DNA from: a virus
Virus record (IMG/VR): IMGVR_UViG_3300043425_000122
Coordinates: 1 to 38,875 of that record
Strand: one strand, 5' to 3'
DNA length: 38,875 nucleotides
The notes under the pieces are model-generated. The model saw only the letters and a list, made by a program, of their open reading frames with translations, had not been told where the DNA came from and did no database searches. Below are positions 6,997-19,200 of this stretch, one piece after another. Numbering within the stretch: position 1 is the stretch's first letter; the number at the start of each line of letters is the position of its first letter. Made by a program: the position numbers and the translations under genes.

Positions 6997-9093
6997 ATGG
7001 CAGACCGCTTACAAGTTACAGCATTAGATTTTGATACAATTAAATCTAACTTAAAGAATTTCTTAAAACAACAATCAGAATTTCAAGACTATGATTTTGA
7101 AGGTTCTGGTATGGCTGTTTTATTAGATTTATTAGCCTATAACACTCACTATAATGCATACTATCTAAACATGATTGCTAACGAATCATTCTTAGACACT
7201 GCATTATTAAGAAATTCTGTTGTTTCTCATGCTAAAAAGATGGGTTACACTCCACGTTCAACTAAAGCATCAAAAGCTATTATTAATGTATCTGTAGAAA
7301 CCAACTCTTCAAATACAGGCACTCTAACAATGGAAGCAGGACAAACATTCATATCTAATATGATTGATAATCGTCCTTACAGATTTATTGTTCTTGATGC
7401 AGTTTCAGTATCAAAATCAAACACTAAATTTAACTTTATTAATGTACCAGTTTATGAAGGTGAATTAGTATCTTACAACTATACACACACTCAATCATCT
7501 AATCCTAGACAAACATTTACGATTAATGACCCTAATGTAGACATCTCTACATTAAAAGTATCTGTTCGACCTTCAGCAAGTAACACACAAGTTTCTGTTT
7601 ATAATAGAGCAACCGATGTTATCAATGTTGCTCAAACTGATGAAGTGTATTATATCGAAGAGTCATTAGATGGCAAGTATCAAATCTTCTTTGGTGATGA
7701 TGTTGTAGGTAAGAAACTACCTGATGGTGCTATTGTTACTTTGACATACTTAATCACAAACGGACCAGTACCTAATGGTGCAAACAACTTCACATTAGCC
7801 ACAGCTATCGGAAGCTATATTAATGTAACAATCGACTCAGTAGTTAAAGCTTCGTCAGGAGCCGCTAGAGAAACTGTTGATGAGATTAAATATTCAGCAC
7901 CGTTATCTTTGACTTCACAAAATCGTGCTGTTACTAAAAACGATTATGTTAGATTGATTCAACAAAAATATCCAGCATTCGAAGCAGTAAATGTTTGGGG
8001 TGGTGAAGAAAACATACCTCCTATTTTTGGTAAAGTATTCATCTCAGCTAAACCTAAATTAGGTTTTGAAGTAACTCAAACTGAAAAAGATTATGTAATT
8101 AATAAAATTATTAAGCCAATCAGTGTGTTAACTGTTACACCTGAGATTGTTGATGTTGATTATAACTATTTAAAATTGACAAGTAAAGTTTATTTTGACC
8201 CAGCTAAGACAACAACAAATCAAACAACTCTTCAAGCTGGTGTAAAATCTGCTGTTGAAGATTATTGTACAACTAACTTAAACAAGTTTAATACTATATT
8301 TAAATCTTCAGGATTAAAAACAACTGTTGATAGATATAGTAATTCTATTTTATCTAACGACTTAGAAGTGTTTATTAGTAAAAGATTTAGACCAAATTTA
8401 ATTACATCAAACAGTTATGAATTAGATTTTGGTATAGAACTACAAAGAGGTACTACATTCGATAACTTCTATTCATCACCTGCTTTCTCAATGCTAGATG
8501 AAGATGGTGTGTTGCGTGAATGTTTAATTGAAGAAATTCCTTCATCATATACAGGCGTTGAATCGATAGCAGTATCTAATCCTGGTTTTAATTACACAGG
8601 AACTCCATCTATTGAAATTATTGGTGATGGTACTGGTGCTTCAGCGTTCGCAACTGTTGTAAATGGTAAAATTAATTCTATCACAGTAACTAATCCTGGT
8701 ATTGGTTACACTTCAACTTCAATTCGAATTGTTGGAGGTGGCGGACAATCAGCAAGTGCTAATGCAGTATTGCAAGGAAGATATGGCCAATTACGTATTG
8801 TTTATTACAAAGCTGATGAAGTCACAAGCCAAAACACAAAAGTTGTAATTAATCAGAATAGAAATAATGGTGTTGCTGGAACAATTGATTACTTGATGGG
8901 TAAAGTTACCTTAACAGATTTTAATCCTATATCGGTATCAGATTTGTTTGGTTATTTGTCTATAAATATTAGACCAAAAGCAACAACAATCAAATCAGAA
9001 AAAAATAAAATGCTTGTATTGGATGAAGAAGACCCAACATCGGTTGTGGTTGAAATGGTTCCAGTATACGCTTCTAACATAGAATCAATGTAA
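6997..9093 (+). CDS. gp6: Baseplate wedge subunit gp6 with an inserted Gly-rich beta repeat
   Basis: At 698 residues it is a little longer than T4 gp6 (660), the dimeric wedge protein that forms the continuous ring of the inner baseplate. Family features: an N-terminal helical part (LDFDTIKSNLKNFL, YNTHYNAYYLNMIANESFLD), then the YYIEESLDGKYQIFFGDD and LTSQNRAVTKNDYVRLI segments characteristic of the gp6/baseplate J-like core. Residues about 520-595 carry a two-copy Gly-rich beta repeat (NPGFNYTGTPSIEIIG, then NPGIGYTSTSIRIVGGGG) that also occurs in the next three genes. It overlaps the following start by one base. Confidence 0.9.
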   Translation: MADRLQVTALDFDTIKSNLKNFLKQQSEFQDYDFEGSGMAVLLDLLAYNTHYNAYYLNMIANESFLDTALLRNSVVSHAKKMGYTPRSTKASKAIINVSVETNSSNTGTLTMEAGQTFISNMIDNRPYRFIVLDAVSVSKSNTKFNFINVPVYEGELVSYNYTHTQSSNPRQTFTINDPNVDISTLKVSVRPSASNTQVSVYNRATDVINVAQTDEVYYIEESLDGKYQIFFGDDVVGKKLPDGAIVTLTYLITNGPVPNGANNFTLATAIGSYINVTIDSVVKASSGAARETVDEIKYSAPLSLTSQNRAVTKNDYVRLIQQKYPAFEAVNVWGGEENIPPIFGKVFISAKPKLGFEVTQTEKDYVINKIIKPISVLTVTPEIVDVDYNYLKLTSKVYFDPAKTTTNQTTLQAGVKSAVEDYCTTNLNKFNTIFKSSGLKTTVDRYSNSILSNDLEVFISKRFRPNLITSNSYELDFGIELQRGTTFDNFYSSPAFSMLDEDGVLRECLIEEIPSSYTGVESIAVSNPGFNYTGTPSIEIIGDGTGASAFATVVNGKINSITVTNPGIGYTSTSIRIVGGGGQSASANAVLQGRYGQLRIVYYKADEVTSQNTKVVINQNRNNGVAGTIDYLMGKVTLTDFNPISVSDLFGYLSINIRPKATTIKSEKNKMLVLDEEDPTSVVVEMVPVYASNIESM

Positions 9094-11852
9094 TGACCGA
9101 CATCTTAGTTTCTAGTATAGTCAAATCACAAATCCCGGATTTCATTCGCAGTGAATATCCTATGTTCGTCACATTCTTAGAGAAATACTATGAATGGACT
9201 GAGCAGAATTCAAACATTTCAAAAGAAGCCGGTGATTTACAAAACGCTAACAATATTGATTTAGCTGATGATTTTTATATCGAAGAACTTAAAAAAGAAT
9301 TATTACCTTTTTTACCTGTAGATATTGCTCTAGATAAAAGAAAATTCTTAAAGTTTGCCACAGAATTTTATAAATCTAAAGGTACTGTACCAGCAATCAA
9401 ATTCTTGTTCAGAACACTATTTAATGAGAATATTGATATCTATTTACCTAAAGATGATATTTTTAAAGCGTCTGATGGTCGTTGGGCTTTACCTTTAGCA
9501 CTACGTATCGATACAGCCGACACAAACATATTTAATATTACAAAAACAAAATTAACTGGTGTTACATCAAAAGCTACAGCTATTGTTGAAAACGTTGTTA
9601 AGTCTATTGATAGACAATTAGGTATTCAATACATTGAAGTTTATGTTTCAAATGTTGACCGAACATTTTCTACAGGTGAGACTGTATATTCAACTTATTA
9701 TGATGATAATAACTTACCGGTTACAGTAACAGGACGATTAGTTGGTTCTTTATCTGAAATTAATATTAACCCTGATGCTAGAGGTTTATATTACAAAGTA
9801 GGTGACCCTGTTTCTATTGTTGGTGGTTTTGATGGTATCGCAAATACTCCTATTGGTGCTATTGCAACTGTAGGTGAAGTTACTCAAGGTTCTGTAACAG
9901 ATATTTGGGTAAAAAAAGAAGGCTTTGGATTTAGAAATCCTATCACAGACCCAAATTCAAGTCTAGTTGTTTTTAGAGGCGGTTTCCAAAGTATATCTGA
10001 TGTTACTGAAGCCGTTGCTAATATCGATTTGGTTGACACAGCAAACGCACGTCAAATGAACGTAAGTAGAACTACACTAGAAACAATTTATGTTATTGCG
10101 ATTGCTAACGTTGAAAGTAATAGTATTTTATCTTTATCAACCTTACAATCTTTCGACGTTCAACCAATATCTCACTTAACTGTTACTGGTGAAGGTGTCG
10201 GTTATATTAGAAAACCTGAAACCAATGTATTAAGTTTATATGCTGAAGAATTGATTTCAAACGAAGTTTTATTATTAAATACAGTAAACGTAACTAACGG
10301 AGCATCGTATTTTGTAAACTCTTCTGTTGATTTAACATCAAAATTTGCACCAGGTGAATCTTTTAAATTTGTTATTCCTTCACGATACGAAGCCGTTCGA
10401 ACAGTACAAACAGTAACTGCAAACACAGTAACATTTGAGGCACCTCTAGAAAACGAACTAGTGAATGCTCAAGTATATTCTTTCTTGAGAAAAAGACTTG
10501 ACAGATTAGGTTCTTTAGGTAGATTAAAAATTGAATCTGGTGGTCAAAACTATAGAGCAAACGATGTTCTAGTATTCACTGGAGGAACAGGTTATGGTGC
10601 TAATGCTATTGTTACTCAAGTAGACGCTTCTAATTCAAATACAATTATTGAAGTGGCGTTCGTTGCGCCAGCTAATAATGAATATATTATTGCAGGTGAA
10701 GGTTATACTCAAGCTTTGTTACCTTCAGTATCAGTAGTTTCAGCTAACGGCTCAAACGCTGTTATTCGAGTTACTGAAATTGCAGGTGACGGTGAAGAAT
10801 TAGATTTAGCGACAAGTAGAATTGGTGCTATTTCAAAATTAAAAGTATCTAGTTATGGTTATGACTATGTTCAAACACCTACAGTTTCTTTAAGAAATGC
10901 TGATTTAGTTGTTAGTAACATCACATCCGGCCAAGTTTTTTCAACAAACACAAAAATTTATCAAGGTGCATCAAACACAGTTTCAACATTTACCGCTTAT
11001 GTTGATAGATATTTTGAAGCTAATAATTCATTAAGAATTTTTGATTATGCAGGTACTTTAAACGAAAGTCTTCCTTTAATTACAGACGATGGTTTAATTT
11101 CAGCTAACGTTGTTTCAAATTCAATTTCATATTACGGAAACGGTTTAGCTAGAGCGACTGCTAAATTTGAAAATGGTCTAATTAGATATCCTGGTATTTA
11201 CTTGAATACTGAAGGTTTCTTGAATTGGGATAAAAAACTTCAAGATGCTATTAGATATAACAACTTCACTTATGCGATTAAATCTAATTATGATTATAAA
11301 TTCTTTAAGAATACAGTATCAAATATAATTCATCCGGCAGGTATGAAAGTTTTTGCTACTAGAATTGAGACTCATGAAGTTTCAGTATTAGGTCAAGGTA
11401 ATGTTAGTCATCAAATTGTTACTACATTATCTCCTACATTTAATGTGTCAAATGGTTCTAACTTGATGATTGCTAACACTTCTGTTGATTTAGCAAATAC
11501 AGTAACTGTTGGTGATACTGTAATTTTAACAAACATATCACGACAAATCAATGGTACTATTAATGTATCAGGTAATGTTATTTACGGAACAAATACAAAC
11601 TTTATTAATGACCTTCTTGAAGGTGATACGATTTATCTAGAATCTGGAAATACTGTTGTTGTATCTAATGTTATTAGTGCTAATAATTTGTATATTGCAA
11701 ACACACTTAATATTACTGCAAACACCATAAATCTTTCAATTATATACAATGAAGTTAGAACAGTTTCAAATGTTTCAAGTAATACCATTACAGTAGACGT
11801 AAATTTCAGAACAAATTCTAATTCTGTAATAACTATTTTAGAAAATCTATAA
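9093..11852 (+). CDS. gp7: Baseplate wedge protein, gp7-like
   Basis: A 919-residue protein; T4 gp7 has 1032 and lies at the same map position between gp6 and gp8. The N-terminus (VKSQIPDFIRSEYPMFVTF, then KYYEWTEQNSN and AIKFLFRTLFNEN) is typical of gp7-like wedge proteins in marine T4-like phages. The rest is beta-rich and contains Gly-rich repeat segments at about residues 218-300, 474-526 and 535-605 related to those in gp6 and gp8. Direct T4 gp7 similarity cannot be judged by eye, so the name leans partly on gene order. Its stop is 12 bases before gp8. Confidence 0.75.
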   Translation: MTDILVSSIVKSQIPDFIRSEYPMFVTFLEKYYEWTEQNSNISKEAGDLQNANNIDLADDFYIEELKKELLPFLPVDIALDKRKFLKFATEFYKSKGTVPAIKFLFRTLFNENIDIYLPKDDIFKASDGRWALPLALRIDTADTNIFNITKTKLTGVTSKATAIVENVVKSIDRQLGIQYIEVYVSNVDRTFSTGETVYSTYYDDNNLPVTVTGRLVGSLSEININPDARGLYYKVGDPVSIVGGFDGIANTPIGAIATVGEVTQGSVTDIWVKKEGFGFRNPITDPNSSLVVFRGGFQSISDVTEAVANIDLVDTANARQMNVSRTTLETIYVIAIANVESNSILSLSTLQSFDVQPISHLTVTGEGVGYIRKPETNVLSLYAEELISNEVLLLNTVNVTNGASYFVNSSVDLTSKFAPGESFKFVIPSRYEAVRTVQTVTANTVTFEAPLENELVNAQVYSFLRKRLDRLGSLGRLKIESGGQNYRANDVLVFTGGTGYGANAIVTQVDASNSNTIIEVAFVAPANNEYIIAGEGYTQALLPSVSVVSANGSNAVIRVTEIAGDGEELDLATSRIGAISKLKVSSYGYDYVQTPTVSLRNADLVVSNITSGQVFSTNTKIYQGASNTVSTFTAYVDRYFEANNSLRIFDYAGTLNESLPLITDDGLISANVVSNSISYYGNGLARATAKFENGLIRYPGIYLNTEGFLNWDKKLQDAIRYNNFTYAIKSNYDYKFFKNTVSNIIHPAGMKVFATRIETHEVSVLGQGNVSHQIVTTLSPTFNVSNGSNLMIANTSVDLANTVTVGDTVILTNISRQINGTINVSGNVIYGTNTNFINDLLEGDTIYLESGNTVVVSNVISANNLYIANTLNITANTINLSIIYNEVRTVSNVSSNTITVDVNFRTNSNSVITILENL

Positions 11853-11864
11853 TAAATATACAAT

Positions 11865-13193
11865 ATGAATAATCTAATCACAAAAAACTTCAGAACACTA
11901 ATGACCACGCAGTTTTTAAATCTGCTTAATCTTGGTGCAAACTCATATTTACCAGCCGACAGAAAATCATATGTATTCGCTGTTATTGGTAAACAAACTC
12001 CATGGAATTCAGGTACAGAAATTGTTCCAACTCCTGGTGAATCTATTGATGATTTGAATGAATATTGGAGACGTGCTTACGGTGCTCGTGTTGCTTCTTT
12101 AGTTAATGCTAACTATGTTGTTCCTAGAATCGACTGGAGAGCAAATACAGTATATAACACATACGAATCTAGCTCAAATTTTTATGTAAAGAATTCTAAT
12201 GACCAAGTTTTTAAATGTTTATTTAATAATAATGGTGCTCAATCAACTGCTGAACCATCACTAGTATTATCAACAACTTCACTTGAAGAACCTTATATTA
12301 TTACTGCTGATTCATATAGGTGGAAATACTTATATACAATTTCATCATTCGAAAAACAATGGTTTATGAATGAAGATTGGATGCCAGCGTTAACAAACAA
12401 ATTCGTAGCTGATGCCGCTATCAATGGAAGTATTGATGTTGTTAATATCACGAATGCAGGTAACAATTATGTGAGTGGTCCTGTTCAAAGTATTATTACC
12501 GTTGAAGGTGATGGAACTGGTGCTATTTTAAAAGCTAACGTTGTTAGTGGTAGAGTTAGTGACATCATTATTCAAAATAGAGGTGAAAATTACACTCGTG
12601 CGAATGTTAGATTCTCAGATGTTTCTGGCGGCAATGGTTCAGGTGCTGAAGCTGTAATTAAAATTTCACCACAAAACGGACACGGTTTTGACCCAGTTTA
12701 TGAATTGGGTGCTAATAATATTATGACATGTATTCAGTTTGAAGGTCCTGGTCCTAATGGAATATATCCAACAGACAATGACTTTCGTGAAGTATTGTTA
12801 GTACATAATCCCGTTGATGCTACTACGGGTGAATTATGTACAGACGAATATTACCCATTATATACGACTATAAATACTTCACCAGGTATTGGTGATTTCA
12901 GTAACGATGAAATTGTGTTTCAAGGTTTAACATACGGCTCATCATCATTTTCAGCCGAAGTAGTTTCTTTTGATGAAGTTAACAATAAACTATATGTAAA
13001 TAATCTTAAAGGAACACTAGCAGTAAACCAAGCAATTAAAGGATTTACATCTGGTGCTACTCGTATTGCATCAAGTGTTACAGAACCTAAGATGAAAAAG
13101 TATTCTGGTAAAATACTATTCGTTTCTGAAAAAGAAAAAATCAGTCGAGACGATAACCAAATAGATAAAATTCGATTTATAATAAGTTTTTAA
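11865..13193 (+). CDS. gp8: Baseplate wedge subunit gp8
   Basis: A 442-residue protein, longer than T4 gp8 (334). N-terminal hallmarks of the family are present: ITKNFRTLMTTQFLNLL, YVFAVIGKQTPW, WRRAYGARVASLVNA and the YVVPRIDWRANTVYN strand, then DSYRWKYLYTISSFEKQWFMN. The extra length is explained by an insertion at about residues 189-275 of two Gly-rich beta repeats (GNNYVSGPVQSIITVEGDG; GENYTRANVRFSDVSGGNG). In T4, gp8 dimers link gp7 and gp10 at the baseplate periphery. Its flanking genes, gp7-like and a large gp9/10-position protein, agree with that. Confidence 0.87.
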   Translation: MNNLITKNFRTLMTTQFLNLLNLGANSYLPADRKSYVFAVIGKQTPWNSGTEIVPTPGESIDDLNEYWRRAYGARVASLVNANYVVPRIDWRANTVYNTYESSSNFYVKNSNDQVFKCLFNNNGAQSTAEPSLVLSTTSLEEPYIITADSYRWKYLYTISSFEKQWFMNEDWMPALTNKFVADAAINGSIDVVNITNAGNNYVSGPVQSIITVEGDGTGAILKANVVSGRVSDIIIQNRGENYTRANVRFSDVSGGNGSGAEAVIKISPQNGHGFDPVYELGANNIMTCIQFEGPGPNGIYPTDNDFREVLLVHNPVDATTGELCTDEYYPLYTTINTSPGIGDFSNDEIVFQGLTYGSSSFSAEVVSFDEVNNKLYVNNLKGTLAVNQAIKGFTSGATRIASSVTEPKMKKYSGKILFVSEKEKISRDDNQIDKIRFIISF

Positions 13194-13203
13194 AAGGTAA
13201 AAA

Positions 13204-16200
13204 ATGACAACCACGTTCAACTATCAGCCATATTACGATGACTTTGATGAAGACAAGAACTTTTTAAGAGTTCTGTTTCAACCAGGATATTCTGTTCAGG
13301 CACGTGAACTAACACAACTACAAACAATTTTATCTAATCAAATTGAAAAATTTGGTAATCACATTTTCAAAAGTGGTAGTCCTATTGTAGGCGGTAAAAT
13401 TTCTTTAGATGATAGAGCAAACTATATCACATTGAACACACAATATAATGGTATAGATATTAATGCTAGTGATTTCTTAGATAAAACTATTATATCATAT
13501 AATTCAACAAAACAGATTCGTGCCAAAGTTATCGCTGTCGATACTTCAGGTGCATATCCAGTTCTTATTTTAAAATATTTAAGTGGTGAGTTATTTGCTG
13601 AGAATGATGAACTTAAAGTTTACGGACAAAACTACTTTGCTCAATTAGTTTCAGCTAACGCTGTTGGTCGTTCTTACGTTGCAAACATCCAAGATGGTGT
13701 ATATTACTTCCAAGGACAATTTGTTAAAGTTAGTCCTCAATTCTTAGTATTAGAAACGTTTTATAGAATTGGTCACCAATCAGCTACAGTATTTACACAA
13801 CCATCATACAAAATTGGTATCGAGTTTGAAGAATCTATTGTTGATTATATCGACGATTCATCTTTATTAGACCCAGCGCAAGGTGCATATAACTATCAAG
13901 CACCAGGTGCAAATCGTTATAAAATTACAACAACACTAGCAAAACGCACTTTAGATTCTGCTGATACATCTTCATTCTTTGAAATCATTCGTATTGTAAA
14001 TGGTGTTAAAACTAAAGAGATTGAATATCCAATCTACAGCGAAATTGAAAAAACACTTGCTCGTCGTACTTTTGATGAATCAGGTAACTATACAGTTGAC
14101 CCATTTGTAATTTCATTACAAGAAGAAAGCTTCGATGCTAACAATAATTTACAAACAGGTAAATTTTCTGCTGTATTAGACCCAGGTAAAGCATATGTTG
14201 GTGGTTATGAATTCCAAACAATTGCACCGTCAACAATCACTGTTGATAGAGGTAGAGATACTTCGAATATTGCAGATTACGACTTACCTACAGCGGTAAG
14301 AAGTTCTGTTGTTTTTAAAGATATTAGTGGTAGTTTATTAATCACAGACTTTCCTAAGTTTGATATTCACTGTGTTCCTGTAACAAACGTAAACGTATCA
14401 ACAAATACAGCGTACACTTCAACTTTAATCGGTTCTCTTCGTGTAAGTACTGTTAAATATAACGACTCTACAGATTCTGCTAACGGACAAACCTTCTCAT
14501 TATCTACAAACGTATTTGATGTTAATGGTTCATCTATTACTGGTACTATAGCAAGTGCTTCAAACACACAGACTATTACATTACCAGCAAGCTTCTCAAG
14601 TACTACTGGAGATAATGCATATGCTAATATGTACTTCCGCATCACTGATGCTGGCGGTGCTTCTATTTCTCCAATTAAAATCGCTTCGTCAAATGGTTCA
14701 AATAAAACTATTTTCTTATCATCTAGTTTACCATTTACACCATCAAGCGCAAACACTTTTGCAATCGTTTCAGACTTTAAAGTTGCTGAATCTGTAATCT
14801 CACGTAATGGTTTATCAAAAACTTTTGCGGCAAATATTGATGCTGATTCTAAAGATACTCTAACAGGTTTTGCATATATCTCAGAACCAAATAGACAAAG
14901 TTTGATTTTTGATTTACCTTTTGATGCGGTTAAAGAAGATTCTATTGATAATCTAGACTTCTATGCTCGTAAATTATACGCTTCTAAAGTATCTGACGCT
15001 TCAGGTATCATCACACTTTCTACTGAAGGTACTGATACTTTCGCCTTTGCAGGTGCAGGTGGCGTATTAGATGATTCAACAATTATTAATAACATTATTT
15101 GTTTCACAAACTATAACACAGCTTCAAACGGTACTTCTGGTATTGTTGCAAACACTATATTAAGTTTAGCTAATAATTACTTCACTGTTACGGCAGTAAG
15201 TCCTACGACATTAAGTATTGATATGGGCACTATCGGTGTTCGTGCTGACTTTATCGTTAAAACTAAAGTTAATAATGCAGAAAACGGAACAACTGGTGCT
15301 ATTCGTGGCAAACAATTAAATCCATTATTACCATTGATGCACGATAAAGTTCCTGTTGAATTAGATGGAACAGACACATTAGATGCTTCTAATTCTGTGA
15401 ATCAAGTTGCTGTATCTAACGTTGGTATTGTATTTACTGATATTGGCGCAACATTCTTCAATGAGACTGCGGCATTATTAGATTTAAGAACACCAGGTAA
15501 AACTGTAAGCTTACAAGTTCCTGATGTATATCAAATTGTTCGTATTACAGATTCATTATCAACTTCATCAAACTTAACAACTGCAATGTTAACAAGTGAT
15601 GCACATGATGTTACATCAAGTTATGAGTTTGATAATGGTCAAAGAAAAACACATTACGACCATGCTACAATCAAACTTAAACGTGGATATAGTTCACCTC
15701 GTGGTAACATCTATGTTCAATACAAATACTTGAAACACCAATCAGCACCATCACCACAAATTGATGGTTTGTTTACTGTTGATTCTTATTTGAAATCTGG
15801 TTCTAACTTTACATATGCTGAAGTTCCATACTTCAATAACAAATCTGATAGTAAAGTAACTCCACTTCGTTCAGCATTAGACTTTAGACCATCTAGAACA
15901 ATTGGTTCAGACACTTTAAGCGGTGCAGTTAACGTTGATGTTGATAGTGTTGCTACACTAAATGCTGAATACTACTTGTCTCGTATCGACCAACTTGTAG
16001 TTAAACCTTCACGTGAATTTGCTGTAATTAAAGGTAAACCTTCAGTTAAACCTATTGCACCACCAGTAGACCAACAAGATATGTTGATTTACACATTAAC
16101 TATTCCTGCTTACACAGAATCAGTTAAAGAAGTTCGTGCAGACTTTAAAAACAATCGTCGATTCACGATGAAAGATATTGGTGCATTTGAAAATCGTATT

Positions 16201-19200
16201 AAGAGTTTGGAATACTATGTTGCATTAACTGGACTAGAAAAATCTGCGACTGATACTAAAGTTTTAGATGCTAACGGATTAGAACGTTCTAAGTATGGTA
16301 TCTTAACTGATAACTTTATTGACACAAGCACTCAAGCAACTTATTCTGATGTTGGTTTCGATAACCGTAACTTAATCGAGAATTCTGAATTAAAACCAGC
16401 ATCTCTAATGAGAAGCTTTAAACTTAATTTAAACGAATCTGCAAGTTCTGGTGATTTCAAAACTGCGGGTGTAAATGGTAAAAAATCTTTACTATTGAAT
16501 TACACAACTTCAGAAATGGCATCACAACCATATGCAACTAAAGCAGTTCCGATTGCAAACGCATTGTATGCTAACTTCCACGGAACATTAAGTTTATCTC
16601 CAGAGTTTTCTGCTGATGTTGATACTGATATTACTGCTCAAGTTACTTTGAATTCTACTCAAGGTCTTGAAAATGCATTCAACTTTATTAATGAAGCATT
16701 TAAATTTATTTCTGACCAAAACTACGAAACTGACCCAAATTGGATTAACGATAAAGATAATCCATTTGCTAAGATTGTGGATACAAAATGGTTCGAAACA
16801 ATTACAACAGTAACTAACCAAACAGTTAACGTAGCTAGAAGAACAAACGGTAACTTAGAAACTACAACAGATAGAACATACGTTTCTGCTGGTGCTGAGT
16901 TGTATCAAAAACAAATTTCAACATCTTCTTCTGAAGTTGATGTTGGTAGTTTTGTTACTGATATTGCGATTCAACCTTACTTGAAACCACAACCAATCAT
17001 CTTTAACGCAAGTTCAATGCGTCCAAATACAAGAATGTATTCATTCTTTGATGATGTTGATGTTAACAAGTACATTGTTGTACCAAATAAAGTTGCGTTA
17101 AACGCAAACACAACTCTTCTAAACACTGAATATTGTTTAATTGCAAATACATCTTCAGACTTGGCAGCCAATTTAGCAAGTTTCAATGCTGGTGGTTCAA
17201 GTTTTGATTTGGTAACTGTTACAAATTCTGAAAATGGTTCAGCTAACGTAAGTATCGTAAACGGCACAGGTAAACCTTTAACAGGTAAACTTGTATATGG
17301 TATCGACTCACGTAAATACTTCACAATCAATTCAGTAGTTGACCACCAATCAGGTATTACAAGAGGTGTTACTGCAAACACAATTACATTAGCGGCAGAT
17401 GCTCCTAGCGTAAATATTGCAGGTAACACATTAACTTTAATTTACGAATCATCTTCTGAAAATGGTGGTGTTGGTAATGAATTCACTGTTATTGCGTACA
17501 ATACTACAACTAAAGTTGCTACAGTTAATACAGATACATCATTAGCTAATAGAAGTGGTTCTTGGATTTACAGTTTAGGTAATGTTAGAACAAATAAACT
17601 AGGTCAAGCTTCAGGTGTGTTTATTCCACCTAAAGCAACATTCCGTTCAGGCGAAAGAAAATTCAGATTAACTGAATCTTTCAACAACACATATGATACT
17701 GAAGCTATTTCATTCAGTGAGAAAACATATGTTGCAAACGGATTGAAAGTTGATAAAACAAATCTAGTAAACACTGTATATAATATTGATGTTAGTCCTC
17801 AGCTTGTTGGTTCAGTGACTTCACCAATTCTACAAAAAACAGTTTCAACTTCTAGAATCACAAGTACTTGGAGAGTTGACCCATTAGCACAAACATTCTT
17901 TGTTGATGAAGCAGTTTATCCAAACGGAATGTTCTTAGAAAGTGTTGACTTATACTTCAAAGCTAAAGATGATGAAAACATTCCAGTAATGGTTCAAATT
18001 AGACCTACTGTGAATGGAGTTCCTTCTTCAGATTTCTGGTATCCTGAATCTGTTGTTGTTAAGTATCCTAGTGAAATTAATGTTTCTCAAAGTCCTTCAT
18101 TAGTTAATGCTTCAACAGCAACTAAATTTACGTTCCCATCACCAGTATTCTTGAAGCCTGGATTGTATGCGTTCGTTGTATTATCAGATACTCCTGATAC
18201 GTCATTATGGGTTGCTGAAAAAGGTAAGATTACAACAAGTAGACAATTTGTTTCATCACAACCATACTTGGGAACAATGTATAAATCTCAAAATACTATG
18301 GAATATACTCCATATATTAACGAAGATATCATGTTCAGATTGAATAGATGCGTATTCTCTAAAAATGTTGGTACCTTTGCTTTAGAAAGCACAGCACAAT
18401 CATCTAAGAAATACATGGACAAATTCCGTTTATTAGAAACTTCAATTGTTCCTATGAACGAAACTGTGATGTCAACAAATTACTCATTCATCTCTAAACC
18501 TGTTGATTCAGCAAAAGAAACTGCATACAGAGACTTTATTCCTAAGTTGACATATTCATTTGGTGATGATGATTTGTATGTTGTTGGATATCGCCGTAAA
18601 GAATTATTAGCTAAAGGTGATTTCACAGTACAAATTCAAATGGCGACAACTGACGATGCCGTTTCACCATTGATTTCATTAGAGAGTTTATACTTGAATG
18701 CTTGGGAAAACTTTGTTGATGATGGTATTATCGAAGCTTCAGACTTTAATATCATCGAATCAGGTTCAGGTTATTCAAACGCAAACACTATTATTGTGAA
18801 CTCAGAAACTGGTTCTGGTGCAAACGTTTACTTAGTAGTTGATGGTGCTAACGGTAATGTGGTTGGTGTGAATGTAGTTTCTGGAGGTTCTAACTACCTT
18901 GATGACTACTCAATCACAATCAACTCATCTACAGGTGCAAATGCAACTATCGTATTGAATTCTGAATTTGATAGTTCTGGTGGTCCTTGTGACGCTCGAT
19001 ACATCACTAAACCAATCACTCTAGCTGATGGTTTTGATTCTGGCGATTTGCGTGTGTTCTTATCAGCAAACAAAATGGGTAGTTCTGAAGTTCATGTATT
19101 CTACAAGATTCTTTCAGCTTCTGATGGTACTGAGTTTAAAAATAGACCATACCAAAAAATGGTATGTGCTAATCCAACAACAACTCCATCAAAAACTGAT

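Noticed and set aside
8961-8968. TATAAATA inside gp6 (also 12869-12876 inside gp8)
   Set aside because: Inside coding sequence at a frequency expected by chance for this base composition, and 130 or more bases from the next start. Not annotated as promoters.
16977-17429. Antisense frame of 150 codons inside the giant baseplate gene
   Set aside because: Long only because the sense codons are repetitive Thr/Asn/Ala/Val; no ribosome site or recognisable protein. Similar antisense frames at 14367-14756, 19864-20253 and 35503-35823 rejected for the same reason.
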